Assembly: GCF_013114835.1 (NCBI RefSeq)
Contig: NZ_JAAVLW010000003.1
Span: 794,928 to 858,927 of the forward strand
Length of the DNA stretch: 64,000 bases
Source: Bradyrhizobium archetypum
GTDB lineage: Bacteria > Pseudomonadota > Alphaproteobacteria > Rhizobiales > Xanthobacteraceae
Direction: 5' to 3'
The notes under the pieces: generated by a model
Database searches by the model: none
Seen by the model: the letters and a program-made list of their open reading frames with translations, nothing else
Told to the model about the DNA's origin: nothing
Position numbers and translations under genes: made by a program
Part shown: piece after piece, positions 51,960 through 60,740 of the stretch
Layout: every line of letters starts with the position of its first letter
Position numbering within the stretch: the first letter of the stretch is position 1

Positions 51960-54900
51960 CTACTCCCCGCCCGACATCAGCGCTGCATTTCCGCCGGCCG
52001 CAGCGGTATTGACGGTCACCGTCTGCTCGGTCGCAAAGCGCGCCAGATAGTGCGGCCCGCCGGCCTTGGGCCCGGTGCCCGACAGTCCATGGCCGCCGAA
52101 CGGTTGCACGCCGACGACCGCGCCGATCATATTGCGGTTGACATAGATGTTGCCGACCTGAAGCCGCTCGATCGTATCCTCCACCGTATCCTCGATCCGT
52201 GAATGGATGCCGAGCGTCAGCCCATAGCCGGTGCGCTCGATCGATTGCAACACCTGATCGAACCGATCGGCGCGGTAACGCACCACGTGCAGCACGGGGC
52301 CGAAGATCTCTTCCGTGAGCTGGTCGGCGTTGGACAGTTCGAAAATATGCGGCGCGACATAGTTGCCCTGTGGTGCGTTACCTGCAAAGTGCACCCGGGC
52401 TTCGTTCTTCATGCGTTCGATATGCGCATCGAGCCGCTGCTTGGCCTCGGCGTCGATCACAGGACCGATATGGGTGGCCGGATCGGAGGGATCGCCGATG
52501 ACGAGTTCGCGCGCTGCGCCGGCAATCATCTCGATCATGCGGTCTGCGACGTCGTCCTGCAGGAACAACAGCCGCAGCGCCGAGCAGCGCTGGCCGGCGG
52601 AGCGGAACGCCGAAGTCACGACATCGTCGGCGACCTGTTCGGGCAGGGCGGTGGCATCGACGATCATAGCATTGATGCCACCGGTCTCGGCGATCAGCGG
52701 CACGATCGGCCCATCCTTGGCGGCGAGCGCGCGGTTGATCGTCCGCGCGACTTCGGTTGAACCGGTGAAGACGACGCCGGCAATATCGGGATGTGTCACC
52801 AGCACGCCGCCGATCCGGCCGTCCCCGGCGACGAGATGCAGTGCTGACGTCGGCACGCCGGCTTCATGCAGCAGGCGTACGGCCTCGGCCGCAATCAGCG
52901 GCGTCTGCTCGGCCGGCTTTGCGACGGCCGCATTGCCTGCCATTAAGGCCGCGGTGACCTGGCCCAGGAAGATCGCCAGCGGAAAATTCCACGGCGAGAT
53001 CGCAACGAAGACGCCACGGCCGCGCAGACGGAGCAGATTGCTCTCGCCCGTCGGCCCCGGCATTGCCTTGCCTTCGCCGAACAGTTCGCGTCCCCGAGCC
53101 GCATAATAGCGGCAGAAGTCGACGGCCTCGCGGACCTCCGAGATCGAATCGTCCAATGTCTTGCCGCCCTCGCGTTGCAGTAGCGCGATGTAGTATGCGG
53201 CGCGCGCCTCCAGCAGATCGGCGGCCTTCTCCAGCACGGTAGCGCGTATCTCGGCGGACGTTGCAGCCCAATGCTTGAAGCCGGCGCGCGCAGCCATGAT
53301 CGCGGCATTGGCCTCGCTCTCGGTTGCATCGGCCACGCTCCCCGCCACTGGCAATCGTGCCGCAGCAATGTCTGAGACGAGCTGCGCCAGTGCCGCGCGT
53401 TCGCCGAGCTCAATTCCGCGGGAATTTTTTCGCTTCGGTCCGTAGAGATCGCGCGGCAACGGAATGTTTGGATGGCTGGCATCGTCGGCACGGCCGATGA
53501 TGTCAGCCGGTCGCCGCAACAATTGCGACACGGGCACCGTCTCGTCGGCGGCGAGCGCAACAAAGGACGAATTGGCGCCGTTCTCTAATAGTCGCCGCAC
53601 CAGATAGGCGAGGAGGTCGCGGTGGCTACCGACCGGCGCATAGGTGCGATGGGCGATGTCGGGACGGTCTTCACCGAGCTTCACATAGAGTGCTTCGCCC
53701 ATGCCGTGCAGGCGCTGGAATTCGAATCCGTGCTGGTCCGTTGCCAGTTCGAGGATGGTCGCGACTGTCAGTGCATTGTGGGTGGCGAATTGCGGAAATA
53801 GCCGCGGCCGCATCGCCAGCAATTGCTGCGCGCAGGCGAGGTAGTTCAGATCCGTCATCGCCTTGCGGGTGAACACGGGATAGCCGTCGAGCCCGCGTTC
53901 TTGCGCCCGCTTGATCTCGGTGTCCCAATAGGCGCCCTTGACCAGCCGCACCATCAGGTTGCGGTCGAGGCTGCGTGCGAGACGATCGACGTAATCTATC
54001 ACGTCGGCAGCGCGCTTCTGATAGGCCTGGATCGCGAGGCCAAATCCGTTCCAGCCCGCCAGTGAGGGATCGCCGAGCGCTGCCGCAATCACGTCGAGCG
54101 ACAATTCCAGCCGGTCCGCTTCCTCAGCATCGACGGTGAAGTTGAGGTCGTAGGATTTGGCTTGCCTTGCGAGATCGATCAGGCGCGGGACCAACTCGTT
54201 CATCACCCGCGCATGGCTCACCGCCTCGAAGCGCGGATGCAGTGCCGAGAGCTTGACTGAAATGCCGGGCCGGTCGGGCAGGGGATGATCGCCGGCGATG
54301 CGGCCGATTGCCTCGATCGCGCTCGAATAGGAATTGAAATAGCGCGTGGCGTCATCGGCCGTCCGGGCGCCTTCGCCAAGCATGTCGAAGGAGTAGCGCC
54401 GGTGGCGAGAGGAATATGGCTGCGCCCGCGATAGCGCCGCTTCAATGGTCTCGCCGAGCACGAAATGGTTGCCCATCAGCCGCATCGCCTGCCGCGTCGC
54501 CGTCCGCACGGCCGGTGCGCCGAGCCGCTTGGTCAGTCGTCCGATGGTGCCCTGCGGCGTCTCGCCCGGCTGGATCACGCGGGCCGACATGCCAAGCGCC
54601 CAGGCCGAGGCATTGACCAGGAAGGCGCTCGACTTTGTCTCGTGATGAACGAAGTCGCCCTGGGCCAGCTTATCCTCGATGAACTGGTCCGCGGTACGGG
54701 CATCCGGAACCCGCAGCAGCGCCTCCGCCAGCACCATCAGCGCCAGACCTTCCTTGGTGGACAACGCGAACTCGCGCAGCATGTCCTCGACGCCGCCGAG
54801 CGGATCGTCATTGGCCCTGATCGCGTCGATCAGCGCCGTCGCCGTGCGGTCAATCCGTGCCTCCTGTACCGCATCCAGCCGCGCTGCCTGGAGCAGACGG

Positions 54901-54971
54901 GTGGCCATGGCGCGATCATCGGGCGCGTAGGGCGCGCTGAAGGACGGAGGGGGCGACGAGGGAATCAGCAT
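51960..54971 (-). CDS. putA: Bifunctional proline dehydrogenase / glutamate-semialdehyde dehydrogenase PutA
   Basis: A 1003-residue enzyme converting proline to glutamate. The N-terminal arm (1-60) is followed by the FAD proline-dehydrogenase barrel (to about 460: FTVDAEEADRLELSLDV, RLVKGAYWDTEIKRAQERG, YAPVGSHRDLLAYLVRRLL). Then comes the aldehyde dehydrogenase domain (about 530-990: AISPWNFPLAIFLGQV, AETGGINAMIVD, catalytic Cys about 796 in GQRCSAL). There is no ribbon-helix-helix N-terminus, so it is the non-regulatory 'minimal' PutA of alphaproteobacteria. Both active sites look intact. Confidence 0.96.
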   Translation of the reverse strand: MLIPSSPPPSFSAPYAPDDRAMATRLLQAARLDAVQEARIDRTATALIDAIRANDDPLGGVEDMLREFALSTKEGLALMVLAEALLRVPDARTADQFIEDKLAQGDFVHHETKSSAFLVNASAWALGMSARVIQPGETPQGTIGRLTKRLGAPAVRTATRQAMRLMGNHFVLGETIEAALSRAQPYSSRHRRYSFDMLGEGARTADDATRYFNSYSSAIEAIGRIAGDHPLPDRPGISVKLSALHPRFEAVSHARVMNELVPRLIDLARQAKSYDLNFTVDAEEADRLELSLDVIAAALGDPSLAGWNGFGLAIQAYQKRAADVIDYVDRLARSLDRNLMVRLVKGAYWDTEIKRAQERGLDGYPVFTRKAMTDLNYLACAQQLLAMRPRLFPQFATHNALTVATILELATDQHGFEFQRLHGMGEALYVKLGEDRPDIAHRTYAPVGSHRDLLAYLVRRLLENGANSSFVALAADETVPVSQLLRRPADIIGRADDASHPNIPLPRDLYGPKRKNSRGIELGERAALAQLVSDIAAARLPVAGSVADATESEANAAIMAARAGFKHWAATSAEIRATVLEKAADLLEARAAYYIALLQREGGKTLDDSISEVREAVDFCRYYAARGRELFGEGKAMPGPTGESNLLRLRGRGVFVAISPWNFPLAIFLGQVTAALMAGNAAVAKPAEQTPLIAAEAVRLLHEAGVPTSALHLVAGDGRIGGVLVTHPDIAGVVFTGSTEVARTINRALAAKDGPIVPLIAETGGINAMIVDATALPEQVADDVVTSAFRSAGQRCSALRLLFLQDDVADRMIEMIAGAARELVIGDPSDPATHIGPVIDAEAKQRLDAHIERMKNEARVHFAGNAPQGNYVAPHIFELSNADQLTEEIFGPVLHVVRYRADRFDQVLQSIERTGYGLTLGIHSRIEDTVEDTIERLQVGNIYVNRNMIGAVVGVQPFGGHGLSGTGPKAGGPHYLARFATEQTVTVNTAAAGGNAALMSGGE

Positions 54972-55023
54972 GGGATTCTCTGGGCTGTGGCCAGCTTACC
55001 GGGGCCGGGATTGCCGGAACAGG

Positions 55024-55044
55024 GCGCAATCCTTCGGATTGCGC
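55024..55044. other. Strong hairpin between putA and the gene at 55215
   Basis: GCGCAATCC-TTC-GGATTGCGC (9-bp stem) in the 240-base divergent gap. It is not followed by T on either strand, so it is not a terminator; it may be a small structured repeat or regulatory element. Confidence 0.4.
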
Positions 55045-55214
55045 TATCGGAACGCCCGGCCGTCAGCGCCGGGGGGCGTCGACTGGCGCACCGGGAACAC
55101 AGCGGGACGAAATTCCACGGTGCGAGCCGCAGATCGCGGGCTTGCCGGTTGGCAGCCCGAGGGAGCCGCGCTAATCGTCACGCACGCCGCCGCTTGGGAA
55201 CTTCGCAGGGATAG

Positions 55215-55874
55215 ATGAGAGACGCCGCTGTGCCTATATGGGGAAGCCGCACGCGGAACCGTTTCGCGGCCGTTCTTGGCGTGTTCCTTGCCGCGATGGT
55301 CGGCTCCCCGGCGGCGAGGGCCACCGGGCTGAGCGCCGCCGTCAGCTATCTCTACGAGTCGGTGTCGATCAATCCGCCGACCGCCAGGTCCATGACGGTA
55401 TGCTACGGCTTCGTCTGCCGCCGCCGCGAGGTTCTTGAATTCACCGACGCCGATCGAAGGACGCTGACTCAGATCATGGCAGCGGGGCGCGCTTCGGCTG
55501 CGGCTGAACGCGCCGCCGTGCAAAAGGTGGTGGTCTGGTTCGACCGTCGCATGGGACCGATCCTCGGCACCGACAAGCGCGTGGCGAAGGCAGATTTCCG
55601 CTACTTCGACGACAAGCATAATTACGATTGCTGGGACACCACACGAAATACCACCAGCCTGTTGCTGGTGCTGCAGGAATGGGGCCTGTTGAAGCATCAT
55701 GCAATCGGCGATCCGCGCTATCGCGGCAATACGCTGGTGTTGCAGACGCCGCACAACACCGCCGTGCTGGTCGATCGCGCCACCAAGATGGAATGGGTCG
55801 TCGATCTCTGGCCGCGCGGCTATCTGCAGCCACCGGATGTGATGACGGTCGAGAGGTGGGTTACAGAAGATTGA
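55215..55874 (+). CDS. Exported protein of unknown function
   Basis: A 219-residue protein with a signal peptide (FAAVLGVFLAAMVGSPAARA). The mature protein contains VCYGFVCRRREVLEF, a DYKHN-like FDDKHNYDCWDTTRNTTSLLLVL segment and TPHNTAVLVDRATKMEWVVDLWPR. The Cys, His and Asp in ordered positions (YDCWDTTRN, TPHNTAVLV) recall the transglutaminase-like/NlpC papain fold with Cys...His...Asp, which would make it a possible cysteine peptidase, but I am not sure. It is divergent from putA. Confidence 0.65.
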   Translation: MRDAAVPIWGSRTRNRFAAVLGVFLAAMVGSPAARATGLSAAVSYLYESVSINPPTARSMTVCYGFVCRRREVLEFTDADRRTLTQIMAAGRASAAAERAAVQKVVVWFDRRMGPILGTDKRVAKADFRYFDDKHNYDCWDTTRNTTSLLLVLQEWGLLKHHAIGDPRYRGNTLVLQTPHNTAVLVDRATKMEWVVDLWPRGYLQPPDVMTVERWVTED

Positions 55875-56017
55875 GCGGCCGGTTTCGCGCAACGATCTAG
55901 CCATCGTGCGTGCAGAAGCGATGCCCGCTTCGCCGAACGCTCACAGTTTCTAAGATTTTTTAGCCCTGCTCCCGGATTTCAGTCCGAGAGCGTGCCGTCG
56001 CCGATGGCGCGCTCGCG

Positions 56018-56218
56018 CTAAACCTTGAGGTTCTCGGCCGAAGTCTTGCCGCGGTTGGCGATCTCTTCGTACTCGACGGTCTGCCCTTCATTGAGTGTCG
56101 AAAGACCAGCTTTCTCAACTGCCGAAATATGAACGAACACGTCCTTGCCGCCTGTCGAGGGCTGGATGAATCCATAACCCTTGGTCGGATTGAACCACTT
56201 TACCGTACCTTTAGCCAT
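56018..56218 (-). CDS. cspA: Cold-shock domain protein (CspA family)
   Basis: A 66-residue cold-shock protein. RNP1 is KGYGFIQP and RNP2 is DVFVHIS, both intact; the opening KGTVKWFN is standard. It binds single-stranded nucleic acid as an RNA chaperone. About 285 bases of upstream DNA lack a gene, consistent with a long 5' leader of the type that regulates csp mRNAs. Rhizobia carry many paralogues, so the exact one cannot be told from this sequence alone. Confidence 0.93.
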   Translation of the reverse strand: MAKGTVKWFNPTKGYGFIQPSTGGKDVFVHISAVEKAGLSTLNEGQTVEYEEIANRGKTSAENLKV

Positions 56219-56503
56219 TCACGTCGTCTCCGCGGAATCAACAAAATAAACGAGCCGCCGGTCCCCGCACTAACCGGCATGCCCGCAGCATCAGGATACG
56301 CGGGTTATGGCGGGCTGAATAGCGCAAACGGACCGGCCATTTTGGCGGAAATGCCCCCATTCCCAGCCGATTCCCGTCGTTTTGCCGGTTTTGCGCCCAT
56401 TTTGACGTGGCCAGGCGGCCGCCAATTCCAATTTTGGGCGGGTCGATCGACCCGCTGCATTGACGCCATATCTGCGCTTTGAACCATCATTGCCGGAGCG
56501 ATT

Positions 56504-58261
56504 TCACGCAGCTTCGCTTTGCTCGCCGTTAATCAAAGCCGATAGTGTCCGCGCGTCAGTTACGGTACGCACGATCATCGGCTCGTTGCGTCCGCGGATC
56601 GTGACTTCCTGCACCGGCAACGCATCGGCGTCGAGCCCCGCGGTTTCGCGAACTTCGTCCGAGATGACGAGCTCGCATGCAAGACTCTTCGTCATGTCCT
56701 GCAATCGCGCCGCGACGTTGACGGGATCGCCGAGCGCGGTGAACACCATATGGTCGCGGTAGCCGATGTCGCCGACGATCACCTCGCCGCCATTGATGCC
56801 GATGCCGAAGCGGATCGGCTCGCGCAGATCATGTTCGAGAAACCTGTTCAACTCCTCGACATTGGCGGCAATCATCGCCGCCGCCCGCAACGCCTGGCGG
56901 CAGGCTTCCTGCCGGCTGGTGGAAAGCCCGAACAGCGCCAGCATGCCGTCGCCGACGAACTGGTTCGGCATGCCGGCGCACGCGAGCACAGCCTGCGACA
57001 CCGCGCCGAGGAAGCGGTTGACGATGAACACCGTGTCGAACGGCAGGCGCTTTTCGGCCAATTGGGTAGAGCCGCGCATGTCGACGAACAGGCTGACGAG
57101 GTAACGCTCCTGCCCGATGCGCGTCGGGTTCGACTCGTGACCATCGGCGGAGGTGTGCGGCAGGAAGAGCTGGAAGAAGGAAAGGTCGGACGGGGGCCGT
57201 AGCTGGCAGGCCAGACGGATGGAGGGATCCGAGGTGCCGACCCGGCCAAGCACGAACGCCTCGCGCTGCGACGGCCTTGGCAGATCGCTGCAGTCGCCGA
57301 TGATGCGGATGCGGCAGGTCGAGCAGCGCGCCCGGCCGCCACAGACGCTGGCGTGCGGCACGTTGTTGCGCAGGCTGGCTTCGAGCACGCTGAGACCCTT
57401 GGGAACGCGCACCGTGCGGCCATTGCCGTAGGAGAGGTTGATCATGCCGCGACGGCGCTCATTGATCGCGCGGGCGCCGCGTGCCAGCAGCGCGATGCCG
57501 ATCAGGCCGAAATAGCCGAACAGGAAATAATCGGTGATGCGGTCGAGCGCGCGTGCTTCCGCGCGGGTGCCGATCTGGCGCACCGACTGGGTTTCCGCAC
57601 GCCATTCGTCACTGTCGAGCTCGATGACCATGCGTCCGCTCTGGTAGAAGCCGAGCATCGACAGCGTCGGTATCAGCACCGCCGCGGCGAGCAGGTACGG
57701 CGCGGCGCGCTTGTAGAACGCGCGCATGCGCAGCCAGAGGTACAGTCCGATGCAGCCATGGACCCAGGCGATGGTCATCACCGCGAGCATCATCCAGATC
57801 CGCCATGGCGCCCAGATCCAGTACAGGAACAGGATCTGCGGATAGAGCCTTTCATGTCCGAACAGCGTCTGGCCGAGCCTGATACCGATGACATGGGCAA
57901 TGATCAGCATCGGTATGCTGAGGCCGAGCGCAAGCTGCAGCGGCTCGATCGCCTTCCAGCGGAATTGCCGGCGCTCATAGAGCGCCCAGATGCCGAGCGC
58001 GGTGTGCACCAGGCAGGCGGTGTAGAACAGGATCGTGACAGGAAGGAATTGCCAGAACGCGGTGTGGATATAGACGCCGGTTGCCAGCGCCTCCAGCGAG
58101 ATGTTGCCGAGCGCGTGGTTGAGGAAATGGCTGACCAGATAGGCGAACAGTATGACGCCGCTGACAAGGCGGACCTGCCGCGCGCTGATGCCGCGGAGCA
58201 AGGTCGTGATCCGTTCTCGGGAGACGGTGGCCATGCGATCTATGGGGTCAATAATGGGCAA
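56504..58261 (-). CDS. Membrane adenylate cyclase with a [2Fe-2S] ferredoxin domain
   Basis: A 585-residue fusion. Residues 28-265 hold about seven to eight membrane helices with several histidines (for example H45, H49, H66, H86, H123 and H168) that could bind heme b. A plant-type ferredoxin domain follows, with C307-x5-C313-x2-C316 and C352. The C-terminal class III cyclase domain (about 385-560) has VSLFVDMRGSTQLAEK (metal Asp), NQFVGDGMLALFG and GEVIVGDIGYRDHMVFTALG. This composition suggests cAMP synthesis controlled by redox state. A second ATG lies 27 bases downstream. Confidence 0.92.
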   Translation of the reverse strand: MPIIDPIDRMATVSRERITTLLRGISARQVRLVSGVILFAYLVSHFLNHALGNISLEALATGVYIHTAFWQFLPVTILFYTACLVHTALGIWALYERRQFRWKAIEPLQLALGLSIPMLIIAHVIGIRLGQTLFGHERLYPQILFLYWIWAPWRIWMMLAVMTIAWVHGCIGLYLWLRMRAFYKRAAPYLLAAAVLIPTLSMLGFYQSGRMVIELDSDEWRAETQSVRQIGTRAEARALDRITDYFLFGYFGLIGIALLARGARAINERRRGMINLSYGNGRTVRVPKGLSVLEASLRNNVPHASVCGGRARCSTCRIRIIGDCSDLPRPSQREAFVLGRVGTSDPSIRLACQLRPPSDLSFFQLFLPHTSADGHESNPTRIGQERYLVSLFVDMRGSTQLAEKRLPFDTVFIVNRFLGAVSQAVLACAGMPNQFVGDGMLALFGLSTSRQEACRQALRAAAMIAANVEELNRFLEHDLREPIRFGIGINGGEVIVGDIGYRDHMVFTALGDPVNVAARLQDMTKSLACELVISDEVRETAGLDADALPVQEVTIRGRNEPMIVRTVTDARTLSALINGEQSEAA

Positions 58262-58404
58262 TATTAATGCGTAATTCCGCCGATGAATACCATCTCCCGT
58301 CGCCCCTGCCTTGTGCGCAATTGCGCACTTGGCGCAGGGACGACGACCAGCTTTTTCCCGTTGCGGCAGGTTGACACTCTAGGGGCGGTCGAGGAGAAAG
58401 CGCC

Positions 58405-60099
58405 GTGACGATTGCCCCGCCCGATAAGAGCCAAGCCAGTTCCGCCGCGCCGCCATGGCTTGCGGTGATCCTGCTGATCGCAGTGCTGATGGCGATGCGG
58501 CTGGTCTATGCCGGCGTGCTCGAGCTGCGCACCGACGAGGCCTATTACTGGACCTGGTCGAAGGAGAGCGCGTTCGCCTTCCTCGATCATCCGCCCGGCA
58601 TCGCATGGCTGATCCGGTTCGGCACGGCGATTTTCGGCGATACCAATGTTGGTGTGCGCTTCGGCGGCATCGTCGCCATGCTGGTCACGCAGCTCCTGCT
58701 CGCCGACATCGTCCGGCGCGTGACGCATGATGCACGCGCTGTCATTTTCGCCCTGCTGTTGCCGGAGGCCGCGCTGTATTACGGGCTGCTGATGGCGAAG
58801 GTCGCGCCCGATACCGCGATGATCCCCTGTGCGGTCGCGATGCTGTGGGCGCTGGTGCGGCTCAACGAGAGCGGCAACCCGCGCTGGTGGCTCGCGGCCG
58901 GGCTGTTCGCAGGGCTGGCGCTGCTGTCGAAATTCACCGCGATCATGCTGCTGCCGGCGGTCGCAGCATTTGCATTGCTGCCGGACTGGCGGCGGCGCTG
59001 GCTGCTCAGTCCGTATCCTTGGGCAGCGGCGCTGATCGCAGTGATCGTGTTTTCGCCGGTCCTGGTCTGGAACGCGCAGCACGACTGGGCCTCGTTCCGT
59101 TTCCAGTTCGTGCGCGCGGTCGCGACCCATCAATTGTCGCTCCGCACGGTCGGCGAATTCATCGGCCTGCAATTCGGTCTCGTCGGCTTCGTGCTGCTGC
59201 CGGTGGTGCTGTCCGGCGTGGCGCTGACGGCCTGGCGCGGCTATCGCACGCGCGAGCCGGTCGCGATCCTGCTCTCGACCGCCGTGCTGGTGCCGTTCCT
59301 CTATTTCCTCTGGAAGTCGCTGACGCTGCGGGTCGGCGACACCTGGCCGATGTTCCTGTGGCCCGCCGGCTTTGCCGCAACCGCCATCAACCTCGTCATG
59401 CTGCCGCGCGAGGGGTTTGCGGAATGGATGGTCAAATCGACGTTCCGGTGGGCGAGGGTAGCCGTCATTTCCGGCATCGCCTTCGTGGTCTGCGTGTTCT
59501 TCTATTACGTGGCAGCGCCCTGGAATCTGATCGGCCGGACCGATCCCGTCGGAGGCGAGGCGGGGTATGAACAGGTCGTGGCGCGCGCCCGCGAGCAGTT
59601 GCGAGAGACCGGCGCGAGCTGGATCGCCACATCGGACTATCGCACCTACGCAATGCTGCGCTGGTATTTCAACGGTCAGGTGCCAGTCGTCCAGATCAAC
59701 GAGCGCGGACGGTATCAAGGTTTTCGCGATCCGGGCATGAACCTGATCAAGGGTCATTCCGGCCTCTATGTCGCCCGCGAACCCGACCATCGGCTGCCGC
59801 TGTGGGATCTCACAGGTGCCAAGCGCGAGCCGCTGCAGCGCGTCGAGCGCGTCTGGCGCGGCACGGTGATGGATACGTATGCATTGGAGAAGCTCACCGG
59901 CTGGACGCCGGAGCTTTCGCCGCCACCGGATTCCCCGCTGTTTCGCTGGCGCGTGCTGGCTACGGCGCAGGGTGGGGGCGTGACACGCGCCGCACACTCG
60001 ACTGTCATTCCCGCGCATGCGGGAATCCAGTACGCCGAGGCTTCTCGGTTCAATCACTGCTGTCTCTGGAATAGTGGATCCCCGCCTTCGCGGGGATGA
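58405..60099 (+). CDS. Glycosyltransferase family 39 (PMT/ArnT-like) membrane protein
   Basis: A 564-residue polytopic protein starting at GTG. The first periplasmic loop has ELRTDEAYYWTWSKESAFAF with the acidic pair, LDHPPGIAWLIRFG, and about eleven hydrophobic helices follow. Such enzymes transfer sugars from polyprenyl-phosphate donors to lipid or protein on the periplasmic side. The last about 33 residues (from TVIPAHAGIQYAEASRF to GSPPSRG) are encoded by a palindromic repeat, so the native C-terminus was replaced or extended by it. The enzyme core appears complete. Confidence 0.88.
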   Translation: MTIAPPDKSQASSAAPPWLAVILLIAVLMAMRLVYAGVLELRTDEAYYWTWSKESAFAFLDHPPGIAWLIRFGTAIFGDTNVGVRFGGIVAMLVTQLLLADIVRRVTHDARAVIFALLLPEAALYYGLLMAKVAPDTAMIPCAVAMLWALVRLNESGNPRWWLAAGLFAGLALLSKFTAIMLLPAVAAFALLPDWRRRWLLSPYPWAAALIAVIVFSPVLVWNAQHDWASFRFQFVRAVATHQLSLRTVGEFIGLQFGLVGFVLLPVVLSGVALTAWRGYRTREPVAILLSTAVLVPFLYFLWKSLTLRVGDTWPMFLWPAGFAATAINLVMLPREGFAEWMVKSTFRWARVAVISGIAFVVCVFFYYVAAPWNLIGRTDPVGGEAGYEQVVARAREQLRETGASWIATSDYRTYAMLRWYFNGQVPVVQINERGRYQGFRDPGMNLIKGHSGLYVAREPDHRLPLWDLTGAKREPLQRVERVWRGTVMDTYALEKLTGWTPELSPPPDSPLFRWRVLATAQGGGVTRAAHSTVIPAHAGIQYAEASRFNHCCLWNSGSPPSRG

Positions 60100-60100
60100 C
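59995..60100. repeat. Dispersed palindromic repeat, overlapping the GT39 C-terminus
   Basis: The element begins TGTCATTCCCGCGCATGCGGGAAT and ends CCCGCCTTCGCGGGGATGACG, so its ends are inverted and internal hairpins are GC-rich. It is related in design to the repeats at 3730 and 43500 and to widely distributed REP-like units. It supplies the last about 33 codons and the stop of the glycosyltransferase gene. Confidence 0.8.
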
Positions 60101-60119
60101 GACTGAATATGATGCAACG

Positions 60120-60640
60120 ATCTCGCGACGCATCTCGCCCGAGGTTTGCTTCTTCGTTCGCCCTCTTTCGAGTCTGAGGGCGCAGGGAAGACCGGGTGCG
60201 CGCCGCACCCGCGGTCTCGTGTGCTGCTTGCGCATCAAGAAAATGCACACGAGCATACAGGTTCGGCGGAAACACTCCGGCCTTCCCTGCGCAATGGCTT
60301 TACGGCTTACTTCGTGCTCTCCCCGGAGAACGGCTTTATTGCCTCCGTCGCCCCCGAGCAGCTTTCGCTTCTCAAAGGACTTAACGCCAGCACCGCGGCG
60401 CCCGAACCACACGACTTCGCCGTACGCTTACCGCGCGCAACGTCTCTCGCGCCATCCGCGTCCATCGCATCCCACCGCGCGTTCGTGACGTTCGCGAGCG
60501 CCCCTCATCTGCGGTCAGACGGGCGGAGTTATGCGACTGATTTGGGTGCGAACGAAAGCGGAATATTTTTGATTTGCGGGCTTGACACGATTTCTGAAAA
60601 TCAGAAGTGATTTGCCCCGTCGGACAAGTGACATACGTGG
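60120..60640. repeat. Dispersed intergenic repeat of about 500 bases
   Basis: The stretch between the GT39 gene and ycjF has no supportable gene. From memory it matches a unit scattered over Bradyrhizobium chromosomes: GGGCGCAGGGAAGACCGGGTG, CTTACTTCGTGCTCTCCCCGG, and near the end GATTTGCGGGCTTGACACGA followed by TTCTGAAAATCAGAAGTGAT. The final part has a 9-base inverted repeat TTTCTGA...TCAGAAG and a TTGACA hexamer (60582). I cannot verify copy number from this window. Confidence 0.55.
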
Positions 60641-60740
60641 AAGGGCGGCCAAAGCGACAGCGTGCCTACGATCAAGCAGCGTGCTCGATTGACAGATGGT
60701 GGGCGCGGCGCTGTCGCACCTTTGCCCACCCCACGAACGC

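Noticed and set aside
55960..56017. Hairpin after cspA (CTCTCGGA/TCCGGGAG) as a terminator
   Set aside because: On the minus strand it is followed by CAGGGCTAAAAAATC and not by T, so it is not an intrinsic terminator.
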